A stretch of 5,457 nucleotides of DNA from a bacterium. Lineage in GTDB: Bacteria > Desulfobacterota > DSWW01. The notes beneath the pieces were generated by a model. It did no database searches and was not told the DNA's origin. It was given only the letters and a program-made list of their open reading frames with translations. Every line of letters starts with the position of its first letter. Position 1 is the stretch's first letter. Both the position numbers and the translations under genes were made by a program. Shown in pieces: positions 1-5,457 of the stretch. The stretch is from NCBI GenBank assembly GCA_030609865.1, contig JAUWSZ010000224.1, forward strand, positions 1 to 5,457. The letters are read 5' to 3'.

Positions 1-137
1 AGAAACAGATCGAGGAGCAGGAGAACAGCCCTTTCCGCTTTCTCCGCATCAAGCGATGGCACGAACGGCACAAGATCATGACCAACGACGAGGTGGAGGA
101 GGCCTACCAGGCCTTCTTCAAGAAGGTCGGTTGGTGA
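1..137 (+). CDS. C-terminal end of an unrecognised protein (5' end outside window)
   Basis: An open frame enters from the left edge (first complete codon at position 3) and gives 44 residues ending ...YQAFFKKVGW before a TGA at 135-137. The visible tail is very charged and rich in aromatic residues (EEQENSPFRFLRIKRWHERH, then an acidic NDEVEEAY stretch). It looks like a soluble, helical C-terminus, with no membrane segment. I do not recognise the family, and 44 residues are too few to assign a function. It is accepted as real because it is open from the window edge, has protein-like composition and ends just before the convergent stop of the RND gene, with 30 bases between the two stop codons. 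It is on the opposite strand to the three-gene operon and so is probably not part of it. Confidence 0.6.
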   Translation, partial: KQIEEQENSPFRFLRIKRWHERHKIMTNDEVEEAYQAFFKKVGW

Positions 138-167
138 CAGAGGCCATCCAGGTTGTTGACCCGTAAC

Positions 168-3023
168 CTACTTCCTGCCGTTGTCCACCTGGAAAAGGGT
201 GATCAGGGCCGGCAGGAACGTGAGAAGGGACAGGGTGATCAGGAAGATAGCCACGGAATTCACCAGAGCGAAGTTCCGTAGGAATTCCGTGGTAGACAGG
301 GTTAGGACCAGGAAACCGCAGCACGTGGTCGCGTTTGCGGTGATGATCGCCTTGCCCACGTGGCCCATGGTCTCGCGCAGCGCGGCCTTTCCCTCACGCC
401 CCTCCAGCCGCAGTCTATGGTAGTAGTGCATGAAGTGGATCGAGCCGTCCACCCCCAGGCAGATGACCAGGGCCCCCAAGAGGACGGTGCCCAAATCCAG
501 GGGGATGCCCATCCAGCTCATGAGCCCCAGGATAGCCCCCAACGGGACCAGCACGCTTGCCAGACAGATCAATCCTCGCTTGAAAGACCACTGGGTGACG
601 GACACCAGTATAAGGACAATCAGGGAAGCGAGGATCAGGCTTTGAATTTGACTGATAAACACCAGCTCGTCCATGCGGCGGAAGAAGTCAGGCGCTCCGG
701 TCTGGTCGAGTTCCAGCGGCCTGGATGCGACGATCGCCTGTTCGATCCCCGGGATCGTCTCGACCTGGGAGTCGAAGAAAACAGGGGCTTCTGCCCAGAG
801 TTTCCACAACACCCCTCCCGCCCGCTTGCGGAAATCCTTCTGCTCTGCGAGATTCGGCGACAGAAGAGGTTGCAGGGACGCTCTCAGGGCCGCTGCCCTC
901 TCCAGCCGAAGCGTAGAGTCTACCCGCTTCATGACCCCGGTCGCCGTCATTTGCGCATCCTCGGAACCCATTGCCCGGCTCGTGCGGATGATTCTTGCGA
1001 TCTGATCCTCGAGCTCGGAGGGATCGGTGTCTTGCCGGCGCTCCTTCATTAGGGCCAGGATCCTCTCGATGAGCTCTGGGGGGAGAACCTCTACCGTTTC
1101 TTCATCCAGGTACGTCCGGCATGCCATCCACAGGGGTTCCATGTCGAGTTTTCGGTCCAGATTCGGGAACTCGGCGACCAGCCTCTCTCGGAAAGCCTCC
1201 GGGTCGTATTCGCGTGGCTTGTCATAGCCCTGGGCCAACCAGGAGAGTTGTAGGGCCGCCTCGGAAAACCTTACTCCCTCCAGGGCTTCCCGACCCACTG
1301 CAGACAACCGCAACGGGTCGAGAATCACGATCTGATCCGAGGTCCGCTCGGTTAGAAACCCGGATATCCACAGTGAGATGTCCCTCATGGTCACCGAATC
1401 GGACTCCTTGATCATCGCGGTGACCAGGCTCTGGTTTCGTTCGGAGACGACGAAGGTCTTGAGGTACTCCTCCCCCTCCAAAAGGAGCCAGAGGTTCGCG
1501 ATCCCTTGCCTGGTTTCCGGAACAGCGTACACCCCGTTCATCAGCCAGTTCTCTTCCGCCACGAGGCCGTTGATGGAGGTGAAACCGGAGAGGGACGCGT
1601 TGGAACGCAAATAGTTCTCGAGGTAGTTTTCGATCTGCATGACAGCCGGGTCTTCGATGTCCCCTCTCAAGTACAGGGCGACCGGGTAGATACCGCCGAA
1701 GTGATCGCAAAGGATGTTGTGCCCCTGGCGGGGAGGGCTGTCCTCGGGCAGGGCTTCCACGTAATCTACCTTGGTGGTGAAACGGACGAATCCCATCATC
1801 ATGACGACGAGGGCGACGCCGGCGGTGACCATGACGAACCGCACGTGCTCCTGGACCCATTCTCCCACCTTGGTGAGCGAGCGAGGGAGCCAGCTCTCTT
1901 CCTGTGCCGACCCCGTAGCAACCGGCCCCGGCTTTGCCCGGAACAGACGGATGCAGACAGGGATGAGCAGGATCGAAAGCAGACAGGCCGCACCCAGGCC
2001 AAAGGCCAGTTCCGCCCCGAAGAACTGGAGGAACTCGATCCGGGTCGTAGAAAAGGTGAGAAGCCCGGCAATCGTGGTCACGGCGCTCAGGAGGACCGGG
2101 AGGGAGATCTCCGCAGTGGAGATCTCAATATCTCCTCGCTTCAGGTAGTGGTTGTAGATGTGAACCGCGTAGTCGGCTCCCATGGCGATCAGCATCACCA
2201 CGACCGCCGGCGTGAGGACGTTCAGATACATGCCGAAGAGTGCCTGCAGCCCGAAGGTCCAGACGACACAGAGGAGCACGAAGGTCAGGGGCAGGAGCAC
2301 CCCCAGGAAGCGGCGGAAACTGACCGCGAGGATCACTATCATCACGACCAACATGAGGGGGATTAGCAGAGCCATGTCCTCGGCCATGTACAAGTCCATG
2401 TAGACGAGGATCGCGGGATCGCCGCCGAAATAGTAGGGGTGATCTCCGGCCACCTCCCTGATCGTTTCCAGGATCTTATGGGCCGCCACCCCCTCATCGA
2501 CCCCCCCTTCGATATTGGCCACCAGGACCGTGTACTTCGCATCGGGGGAAATGAGCGTGTTGACATACATCTCTTTCGAGAGAACATATGCCTTTAGTTC
2601 AGCAAGCTCTGCCCTGGACTGGGGGATCTCGGGGATCAGGTCCCCCACCTCCACACCGTACTCCGTCTTCCGAATGTCCACGATGTTCGTCAGGCTGGAG
2701 ACATTGAACAGTTCGTCGATCGCCTCCAGCGCGTCCGTCATGCGCTGGACCAGGGCAAGGGATTCCGGGTCAAAGGTGCCCTTCTCCGTGAAGTCCAGGA
2801 CGGCAAACACGAGGGCGTTGGCTCCGAAATGGTTGTCCACGAGGCGATAGAGCTCAGTCACCCGGTCATTGGAAGGCAACCATGAGTCATAATCATTGTT
2901 GACGGTCAGGTGCTTCGTGGCGGAGACGAGCCCCACGGTGATCAGGAGGACGAGGAGGAGAATGACCCACCGCCACCGGATGACCCACTTGCCGAAGGAT
3001 GTCATCAGGGATTCAAGATTCAT
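168..3023 (-). CDS. RND-superfamily (MMPL/HAE3-like) inner-membrane transporter with enlarged second periplasmic domain
   Basis: Predicted proton-driven RND permease of 951 residues in the inner membrane. The two-fold RND layout is visible. TM1 is at about 14-34, followed by periplasmic domain 1 (about 37-216) and TM2-6 (about 217-236, 240-260, 267-289, 306-325, 332-358). TM7 is at about 394-413, followed by periplasmic domain 2 (about 414-790) and TM8-12 (about 790-812, 816-838, 845-866, 889-912, 917-945). The halves repeat each other: NDYDSWLP (43-50) matches VDYVEALP (419-426), and GADYAVH in TM4 (282-288) matches GVDGSIH in TM10 (857-863). The TM4 and TM10 aspartates D284 and D859 are the likely proton-relay residues, and both halves keep one. 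Domain 2 is about twice as long as domain 1 because of an extra, mostly helical segment at about 565-770. ATG is preceded by AAAGGTG at a 4-base gap. It is the last gene of the operon, after the outer-membrane barrel gene. In the family such proteins export lipids, hopanoids or other hydrophobic compounds. The cargo here is unknown, and no HlyD-type adaptor is encoded nearby. Confidence 0.93.
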   Translation of the reverse strand: MNLESLMTSFGKWVIRWRWVILLLVLLITVGLVSATKHLTVNNDYDSWLPSNDRVTELYRLVDNHFGANALVFAVLDFTEKGTFDPESLALVQRMTDALEAIDELFNVSSLTNIVDIRKTEYGVEVGDLIPEIPQSRAELAELKAYVLSKEMYVNTLISPDAKYTVLVANIEGGVDEGVAAHKILETIREVAGDHPYYFGGDPAILVYMDLYMAEDMALLIPLMLVVMIVILAVSFRRFLGVLLPLTFVLLCVVWTFGLQALFGMYLNVLTPAVVVMLIAMGADYAVHIYNHYLKRGDIEISTAEISLPVLLSAVTTIAGLLTFSTTRIEFLQFFGAELAFGLGAACLLSILLIPVCIRLFRAKPGPVATGSAQEESWLPRSLTKVGEWVQEHVRFVMVTAGVALVVMMMGFVRFTTKVDYVEALPEDSPPRQGHNILCDHFGGIYPVALYLRGDIEDPAVMQIENYLENYLRSNASLSGFTSINGLVAEENWLMNGVYAVPETRQGIANLWLLLEGEEYLKTFVVSERNQSLVTAMIKESDSVTMRDISLWISGFLTERTSDQIVILDPLRLSAVGREALEGVRFSEAALQLSWLAQGYDKPREYDPEAFRERLVAEFPNLDRKLDMEPLWMACRTYLDEETVEVLPPELIERILALMKERRQDTDPSELEDQIARIIRTSRAMGSEDAQMTATGVMKRVDSTLRLERAAALRASLQPLLSPNLAEQKDFRKRAGGVLWKLWAEAPVFFDSQVETIPGIEQAIVASRPLELDQTGAPDFFRRMDELVFISQIQSLILASLIVLILVSVTQWSFKRGLICLASVLVPLGAILGLMSWMGIPLDLGTVLLGALVICLGVDGSIHFMHYYHRLRLEGREGKAALRETMGHVGKAIITANATTCCGFLVLTLSTTEFLRNFALVNSVAIFLITLSLLTFLPALITLFQVDNGRK
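714..1331 (-). other. Extra ~200-residue helical insertion in periplasmic domain 2 of the RND transporter
   Basis: Within the RND protein, I aligned the two periplasmic domains by eye using shared landmarks. These are SLTNI (110-114) with TSING (482-486), and GGDPAILVYMD (200-210) with TGAPDFFRRMD (775-785). The spacing between landmarks is about 90 residues in domain 1 but about 295 in domain 2, so roughly 200 residues (about 565-770) are extra in domain 2. The segment is charged and predicted by eye to be mostly alpha-helical (for example ELIERILALMKERRQ and ELEDQIARIIRTSRA), with no hydrophobic span and no domain I recognise. It carries C635, one of only two cysteines in the periplasmic parts; the other is C439 in the shared core. 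The boundaries are approximate. Confidence 0.6.
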
Positions 3024-3027
3024 GTTT

Positions 3028-3034
3028 CACCTTT
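3028..3034 (-). promoter_or_regulatory. Ribosome binding site of the RND transporter gene
   Basis: On the minus strand AAAGGTG lies 4 bases before the ATG at 3023. It is a moderate Shine-Dalgarno match, weaker than the two sites of the upstream genes. It supports this ATG over the in-frame Met at residue 7. Confidence 0.65.
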
Positions 3035-3040
3035 TAACTT

Positions 3041-3057
3041 GTTGGCCCCAGGCCGAC
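3041..3057 (-). other. Short imperfect hairpin in the gap between the barrel and RND genes
   Basis: In the 49-base intergenic gap the minus-strand transcript reads GUCGGCC-UGG-GGCCAAC. This is a 7-base-pair stem with one C-A mismatch and a 3-base loop. It is not followed by a U-run (the next bases are AAGUUAAAAGG), so it does not look like an intrinsic terminator. It could tune mRNA stability or RND translation, or be chance in GC-rich DNA. Confidence 0.3.
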
Positions 3058-3072
3058 AGCTGCATCTGACAA

Positions 3073-4566
3073 CTAGAAAAAGGCCTTCAACAGGACGTAC
3101 ACGAGGTCGCTGTCCGAGAAAGCGCCCAATTTGGTCGACGCCGACCCGTTGAAGGTCAGGTAGCTCATGCGGAGAGAGACCCCGTCAAAGGGGATGTACT
3201 CGACTTCCGGGCTGAGCAACCAGGTCGTGTTCCTGGAGAAATCGTCGTAGTCTGCGACCTCCAGCATGCATTGCAGCTTCACCCTCAAGGTGTCACTCAG
3301 GAAGGAATACTCCAGATAGGTGATGTAATAGTCTTCCAGTTTGCCCAGAAATCCGGCCTGGTCGACTCCCAGGGCGTCGTCTGCTTCCGATGTGTAGCCG
3401 AACTCGTCGTAGAACCCATGGCTGAACTGGGTGTTCCAGTACAGGCCCTCGCCGACCCCGAAGGTGTAGTCGAACCCGATCGTGAATTTCGTGTACGGAC
3501 GGTCGAGCAACGGGAAACGATCCTCCAGATCGCCCCGGGTGGTGCGTAGTATCAGTACGGTGTCTCGCTTTTCCGGAAGATAGACGCCTACTTCGGCCCA
3601 GACTCCGACAGAGTAGATTTCGCCGGCAAGGTCGAAGCCGAACACATTCAGCCGGGGATACCCGTAAAAGCCGTCGATGGAAGGGATTTCCCCGGTCAGG
3701 TCCGTGATGATCAACTCAGGCAGGGGCAGGGTTTGAAATCCCCGGAAGTAGCTGAGACCGACGTCGAAGTTGAAGAAGTTTCCGCTCAACCGGATTCCGA
3801 ACACGCCGTTCTCGAGGTTGTAGTCCGGAACGTCCGCGAGTTCCAAACCGGAGGTGCCCGGAGGGAGCCCGAGCGGGGAGGTCCGGGCATCCAGGGCTTG
3901 TTTCTGCTGCAAGGCCAGAAAGGATTCGAACCCGGCGGGCAGGGGGGATGGCCGGAAGTACAGATACCAGATTCCCTGGACCTTGAGGTCGAACTCAACA
4001 GGGAACTGATATTCCAGCGTGAAGCCGTCCATTGGGATGTGATCGACGAAGTAGTCCGGGTCGAAGGAATACAGATTCGCATAGTCCACAGGGTTCAGGT
4101 TGTCGATCACGTTGTACTCGTCCGATGTCCCCCAGCGTACCCGCTGGCGGCCCACGATCAGGTCAATGCCCGGGACGAAGAGGTCCATCACCTTGAACGA
4201 GGCCTCCCTAAAATAGATGTCAACATCCTGCGCCTCGGAAGAGAAGCCGCTGACGGTTTCGAGCTCGGAAAAGCTGTCGTAGGTGTGGTCATGGGTGTAG
4301 ATGAAGTCGACCCGGCCACGGAAGCTGACATTGTCCGAGGCATACCCGTTGAGCTTGAGCCACAGCTCGGCACGGGTGAGCGCGAAATCTCCCGCCTCGT
4401 GGGGAAATAGGCCGGCACCCTCGCTGCTTTCCGTGAAGACCGATGTATAGAGCTTCACCGTGCCTCCAAGGCGAACGTACGGCTCGGTCCGTCCTTCCGG
4501 AACCGGGAAAAGCGTAACCAGCGCGAACAACAGGACCGCGAAACACAGCGAGGCTTTTCTAGTCAA
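3073..4566 (-). CDS. Outer-membrane beta-barrel protein, DUF1302-like
   Basis: A 497-residue exported protein, predicted to be a beta-barrel in the outer membrane. The N-terminus has a basic start (MTRKAS) and a hydrophobic stretch at about 7-21, as in a signal peptide; the cleavage site near residues 22-28 is not a clean AXA. The mature part alternates aromatic/hydrophobic and polar residues in short strands, with many Tyr, Phe and Gly. It ends in ...VLLKAFF, the terminal Phe typical of BAM-assembled barrels. The segment GRQRVRWGTSDEYNVID followed by NLNPVD (139-161) resembles the GRQ..WG..D...V.D..NP.D signature I associate with DUF1302 proteins. A Pro/Gly-rich loop-like stretch lies at about 204-250. 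The start is TTG at 4566, chosen because a strong AGGAGG sits 7 bases upstream and because it gives the signal peptide a charged N-region. The gene overlaps the preceding LolA-like gene by 8 bases, so coupled translation is likely. Possible role: outer-membrane port or docking partner for cargo handled by the RND protein. A generic porin is the alternative. Confidence 0.88.
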   Translation of the reverse strand: MTRKASLCFAVLLFALVTLFPVPEGRTEPYVRLGGTVKLYTSVFTESSEGAGLFPHEAGDFALTRAELWLKLNGYASDNVSFRGRVDFIYTHDHTYDSFSELETVSGFSSEAQDVDIYFREASFKVMDLFVPGIDLIVGRQRVRWGTSDEYNVIDNLNPVDYANLYSFDPDYFVDHIPMDGFTLEYQFPVEFDLKVQGIWYLYFRPSPLPAGFESFLALQQKQALDARTSPLGLPPGTSGLELADVPDYNLENGVFGIRLSGNFFNFDVGLSYFRGFQTLPLPELIITDLTGEIPSIDGFYGYPRLNVFGFDLAGEIYSVGVWAEVGVYLPEKRDTVLILRTTRGDLEDRFPLLDRPYTKFTIGFDYTFGVGEGLYWNTQFSHGFYDEFGYTSEADDALGVDQAGFLGKLEDYYITYLEYSFLSDTLRVKLQCMLEVADYDDFSRNTTWLLSPEVEYIPFDGVSLRMSYLTFNGSASTKLGAFSDSDLVYVLLKAFF

Positions 4567-5329
4567 CCTTGACCCTCCTCTTCAGATAGCGCTGGGTGAA
4601 GGTTTTGTCGTCCAGCCCCACATCGAACTGTATGTCTTCCAGGGTCATGATCGTCTTGTGCTTCTTCTTCACATCCGTCATGGTGAGGCCCGTCATGGTC
4701 CAATAACCCTGGATCCGCTCGTATTGTCCCTCAAAGGTCTTCCAGAGCTTCTCGTTCTTGTCGAACATTTCCATCCGGGGGATCGTGAAGTTCGCCTTGT
4801 TTACCCAGACGGTAGACTTCGGATAAATACGGTTCGAGCCGGGCTTTCGGGTGAGCTCGAGAATGTATTCCCCGTCCGTTTCTTCCTTGATCTTCGAGGA
4901 GAAGTGGTCCACATATCTGCCGGTTGACAGATCGTCGTTCGAGAGGTCCGAGCCGGCGAAGCTCTCCTTGCGGGCATGAGAGGCGATCCGGCGAACGCGG
5001 TCGAAGCCGGGCAGGTAGAGATACATCTTGTCATCCGACAGGCTCAGGAAGCCCAGATCCCGAATCTCGGCAGGCGCGACGAATTTCGTCAGGGACCAGT
5101 CGTCCTTGTCTCGGAAGTAGCGCGTCCAGAGCTTCAGTCTGCGTTCTTTCGTTTTTCCGCTCTTGTCCACCAGGGTCATCCTGGCCGTGCTCGTTCCGTC
5201 GGTAGGGGCCGATAGGACGGCATCCACCTTGTCGAGAACCTCATCCCCGGTGAGGGCATTCGCCGGCCCCGCGGCGAGAAACACGGCCAGAAACATGGTG
5301 AAAAAAATGGCTCGCTTTTTCCGTTTCAT
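4559..5329 (-). CDS. Periplasmic LolA-like protein (outer membrane lipoprotein-sorting protein family)
   Basis: A 256-residue secreted protein with a LolA/LolB-type fold expected. A textbook signal peptide (MKRKKRAIFF..., hydrophobic core about 8-20) ends at A-N-A (23-25), giving a mature protein that starts LTGDEVLDKVD. No lipobox and no cysteine are present, so it should be a soluble periplasmic protein and not a lipoprotein. The diagnostic stretch is LPGFDRVRRIASHARKESF followed by AGSDLSNDDL (106-134), matching the 'YLP...RRI....K..SF.GSD.S..DL' pattern of the LolA-like family annotated as outer membrane lipoprotein-sorting protein (PF17131 as I recall it). LolA-fold proteins shield acyl chains in a half-open barrel, so a shuttle role for a lipid or lipidated cargo is inferred. 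The start at 5329 is chosen over the in-frame ATG at 5440 because GGAGGGAG lies just upstream and the signal peptide begins there; the longer start would translate an intergenic repeat. It is the first gene of the operon. Confidence 0.92.
   Translation of the reverse strand: MKRKKRAIFFTMFLAVFLAAGPANALTGDEVLDKVDAVLSAPTDGTSTARMTLVDKSGKTKERRLKLWTRYFRDKDDWSLTKFVAPAEIRDLGFLSLSDDKMYLYLPGFDRVRRIASHARKESFAGSDLSNDDLSTGRYVDHFSSKIKEETDGEYILELTRKPGSNRIYPKSTVWVNKANFTIPRMEMFDKNEKLWKTFEGQYERIQGYWTMTGLTMTDVKKKHKTIMTLEDIQFDVGLDDKTFTQRYLKRRVKVD
4573..4580 (-). promoter_or_regulatory. Strong ribosome binding site deciding the TTG start of the barrel gene
   Basis: On the minus strand GAGGAGGG (core AGGAGG at 4574-4579) lies 7 bases before TTG 4566. 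The site is embedded in the last codons of the LolA-like gene, where it encodes part of KRRVKVD. The near-perfect anti-16S match at ideal spacing is the main reason to accept a TTG start. Ribosomes ending on the upstream gene at 4559 would be positioned over this start. Confidence 0.85.
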
Positions 5330-5331
5330 AT

Positions 5332-5339
5332 CTCCCTCC
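5332..5339 (-). promoter_or_regulatory. Ribosome binding site of the LolA-like gene
   Basis: On the minus strand GGAGGGAG lies just before ATG 5329, with GGAGG ending 5 bases from the start. It fixes the start at the signal-peptide methionine and argues against the upstream in-frame ATG at 5440. Confidence 0.8.
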
Positions 5340-5366
5340 GATCGGTCTGTCCTTTGGCTTGGACCC

Positions 5367-5380
5367 TCTTGCCTATTGCC
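5367..5380 (-). repeat. Degenerate 7-base tandem repeat (GGCAATA-GGCAAGA)
   Basis: On the minus strand GGCAATA is followed directly by GGCAAGA, two copies differing at one base. They match the GGYAAnn pattern of the repeats on the other side of the palindrome at 5424-5444. With only two units, chance is possible. Confidence 0.4.
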
Positions 5381-5397
5381 TTTCCTGATACCAAGGG

Positions 5398-5417
5398 ATT
5401 CCCGCCTCCGCGGGAAT
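5398..5417. repeat. Perfect 20-base hairpin repeat, ATTCCC-N8-GGGAAT type
   Basis: The sequence ATTCCCGC-CTCC-GCGGGAAT is a perfect 8-base-pair inverted repeat with a 4-base loop. It fits the ATTCCC-N8-GGGAAT consensus of the dRS3 repeats known in Neisseria. Elements with the same core are common between genes in other proteobacteria, where they are often mistranslated as 'FPRRRES'. It lies about 70 bases upstream of the LolA-like start, in the operon leader. Possible roles are a repetitive extragenic palindrome, an mRNA hairpin in the leader, a terminator part for a gene beyond the window, or an integration target. No T-run follows it on either strand, so a simple terminator is unlikely. Confidence 0.8.
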
Positions 5418-5423
5418 GACAGC

Positions 5424-5444
5424 GTATTGCTTTTACCCATTACC
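5424..5444 (-). repeat. Degenerate 7-base tandem repeat (three units)
   Basis: On the minus strand the bases read GGTAATG, GGTAAAA, GCAATAC: two clear units plus one decayed unit. They resemble GGCAATA-GGCAAGA at 5367-5380, so the palindrome at 5398-5417 is flanked on both sides by related short repeats. This suggests a composite intergenic repeat more than a promoter. Confidence 0.4.
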
Positions 5445-5457
5445 TTGTTCCTTCATC

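Larger units (their letters stand above)
5330..5457 (-). other. Non-coding leader upstream of the three-gene operon
   Basis: These 128 bases are upstream of the first gene of the minus-strand operon and run to the window edge. They contain the ribosome binding site, two runs of degenerate 7-base repeats and a 20-base palindrome. I looked for sigma-70 and sigma-54 promoter elements on the minus strand and found none convincing. A TTGGTA at 5388-5393 has no acceptable -10 element at the right spacing. The promoter may lie beyond 5457. Confidence 0.5.

Noticed and set aside
149..170. AGGTT...AACCT inverted repeat at the convergent junction as a terminator
   Set aside because: The stem is only 5 base pairs with a 10-base loop and no following T-run on either strand.
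360..1052. Plus-strand open frame (230 codons) opposite the 3' half of the RND gene
   Set aside because: It is antisense to well-supported coding sequence, is rich in Gln, His, Pro and Arg, and shows no domain or convincing ribosome binding site.
1222..1860. Minus-strand open frame (212 codons) in another frame of the RND gene, as a possible frameshift partner
   Set aside because: It is Arg/Pro/Gly-rich low-information translation. The RND frame is continuous through the region with matching landmarks, so no frameshift is needed.
1506..2366. Long plus-strand open frame (286 codons) opposite the RND gene
   Set aside because: It lies wholly antisense to the first transmembrane half of the RND gene. 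Its product is dominated by Asp, Glu, His, Arg and Gln, as expected from reading hydrophobic membrane codons backwards, and it has no recognisable domain.
3733..4410. Plus-strand open frame (225 codons) opposite the barrel gene
   Set aside because: Its Val/Glu/Arg-rich, domain-free composition is typical of an antisense shadow in GC-rich DNA. The minus-strand barrel protein explains the region fully.
5388..5393. TTGGTA as a -35 promoter element for the operon
   Set aside because: At 16-18 bases downstream on the minus strand there is no TATAAT-like element (the sequence there is AGGCAAGAGG-like).
1..5457. CRISPR array, tRNA, rRNA, transposase or toxin-antitoxin genes
   Set aside because: No repeat-spacer periodicity, no cloverleaf-like or rRNA-like segment, and no transposase or toxin-like product was seen on either strand; the three operon genes fill almost all of the window.

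Overview
The window comes from a diderm (Gram-negative) bacterium with moderately GC-rich DNA. A Deltaproteobacteria/Desulfobacterota-type genome is my best guess. This rests on the overall look of the proteins and on an intergenic palindrome of the 'ATTCCC-N8-GGGAAT' type that is scattered through many proteobacterial genomes. No rRNA or other taxonomic marker is present, so the placement is an inference.

Layout: positions 1-137 hold the last 44 codons of an unrecognised plus-strand gene that runs in from outside the window. After a 30-base convergent junction, almost everything else is one minus-strand operon, read from right to left. It holds (i) a secreted periplasmic protein of the LolA-like 'outer membrane lipoprotein-sorting protein' family (4559-5329), (ii) an outer-membrane beta-barrel protein resembling the DUF1302 family (3073-4566) and (iii) a large 12-helix RND/MMPL-type inner-membrane transporter (168-3023). 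Genes i and ii overlap by 8 bases (TTGACTAG), with a TTG start and a strong ribosome binding site embedded in the upstream gene. Genes ii and iii are 49 bases apart. The right edge (5330-5457) is a non-coding leader with a 20-base perfect hairpin repeat and degenerate 7-base repeats. I can see no convincing promoter or regulator gene.

How the parts may work together: an energised RND pump in the inner membrane, a soluble LolA-fold carrier in the periplasm and a beta-barrel in the outer membrane together span the envelope. There is no membrane-fusion (HlyD-type) adaptor and no TolC-type channel in the cassette. The arrangement therefore looks less like a drug-efflux tripartite pump and more like a lipid or other hydrophobic-molecule transfer route between the membranes. 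The cargo cannot be read from the sequence. The most unusual protein feature is an extra segment of roughly 200 residues, mostly helical, in the second periplasmic domain of the RND protein only. It carries one of just two periplasmic cysteines in the protein.
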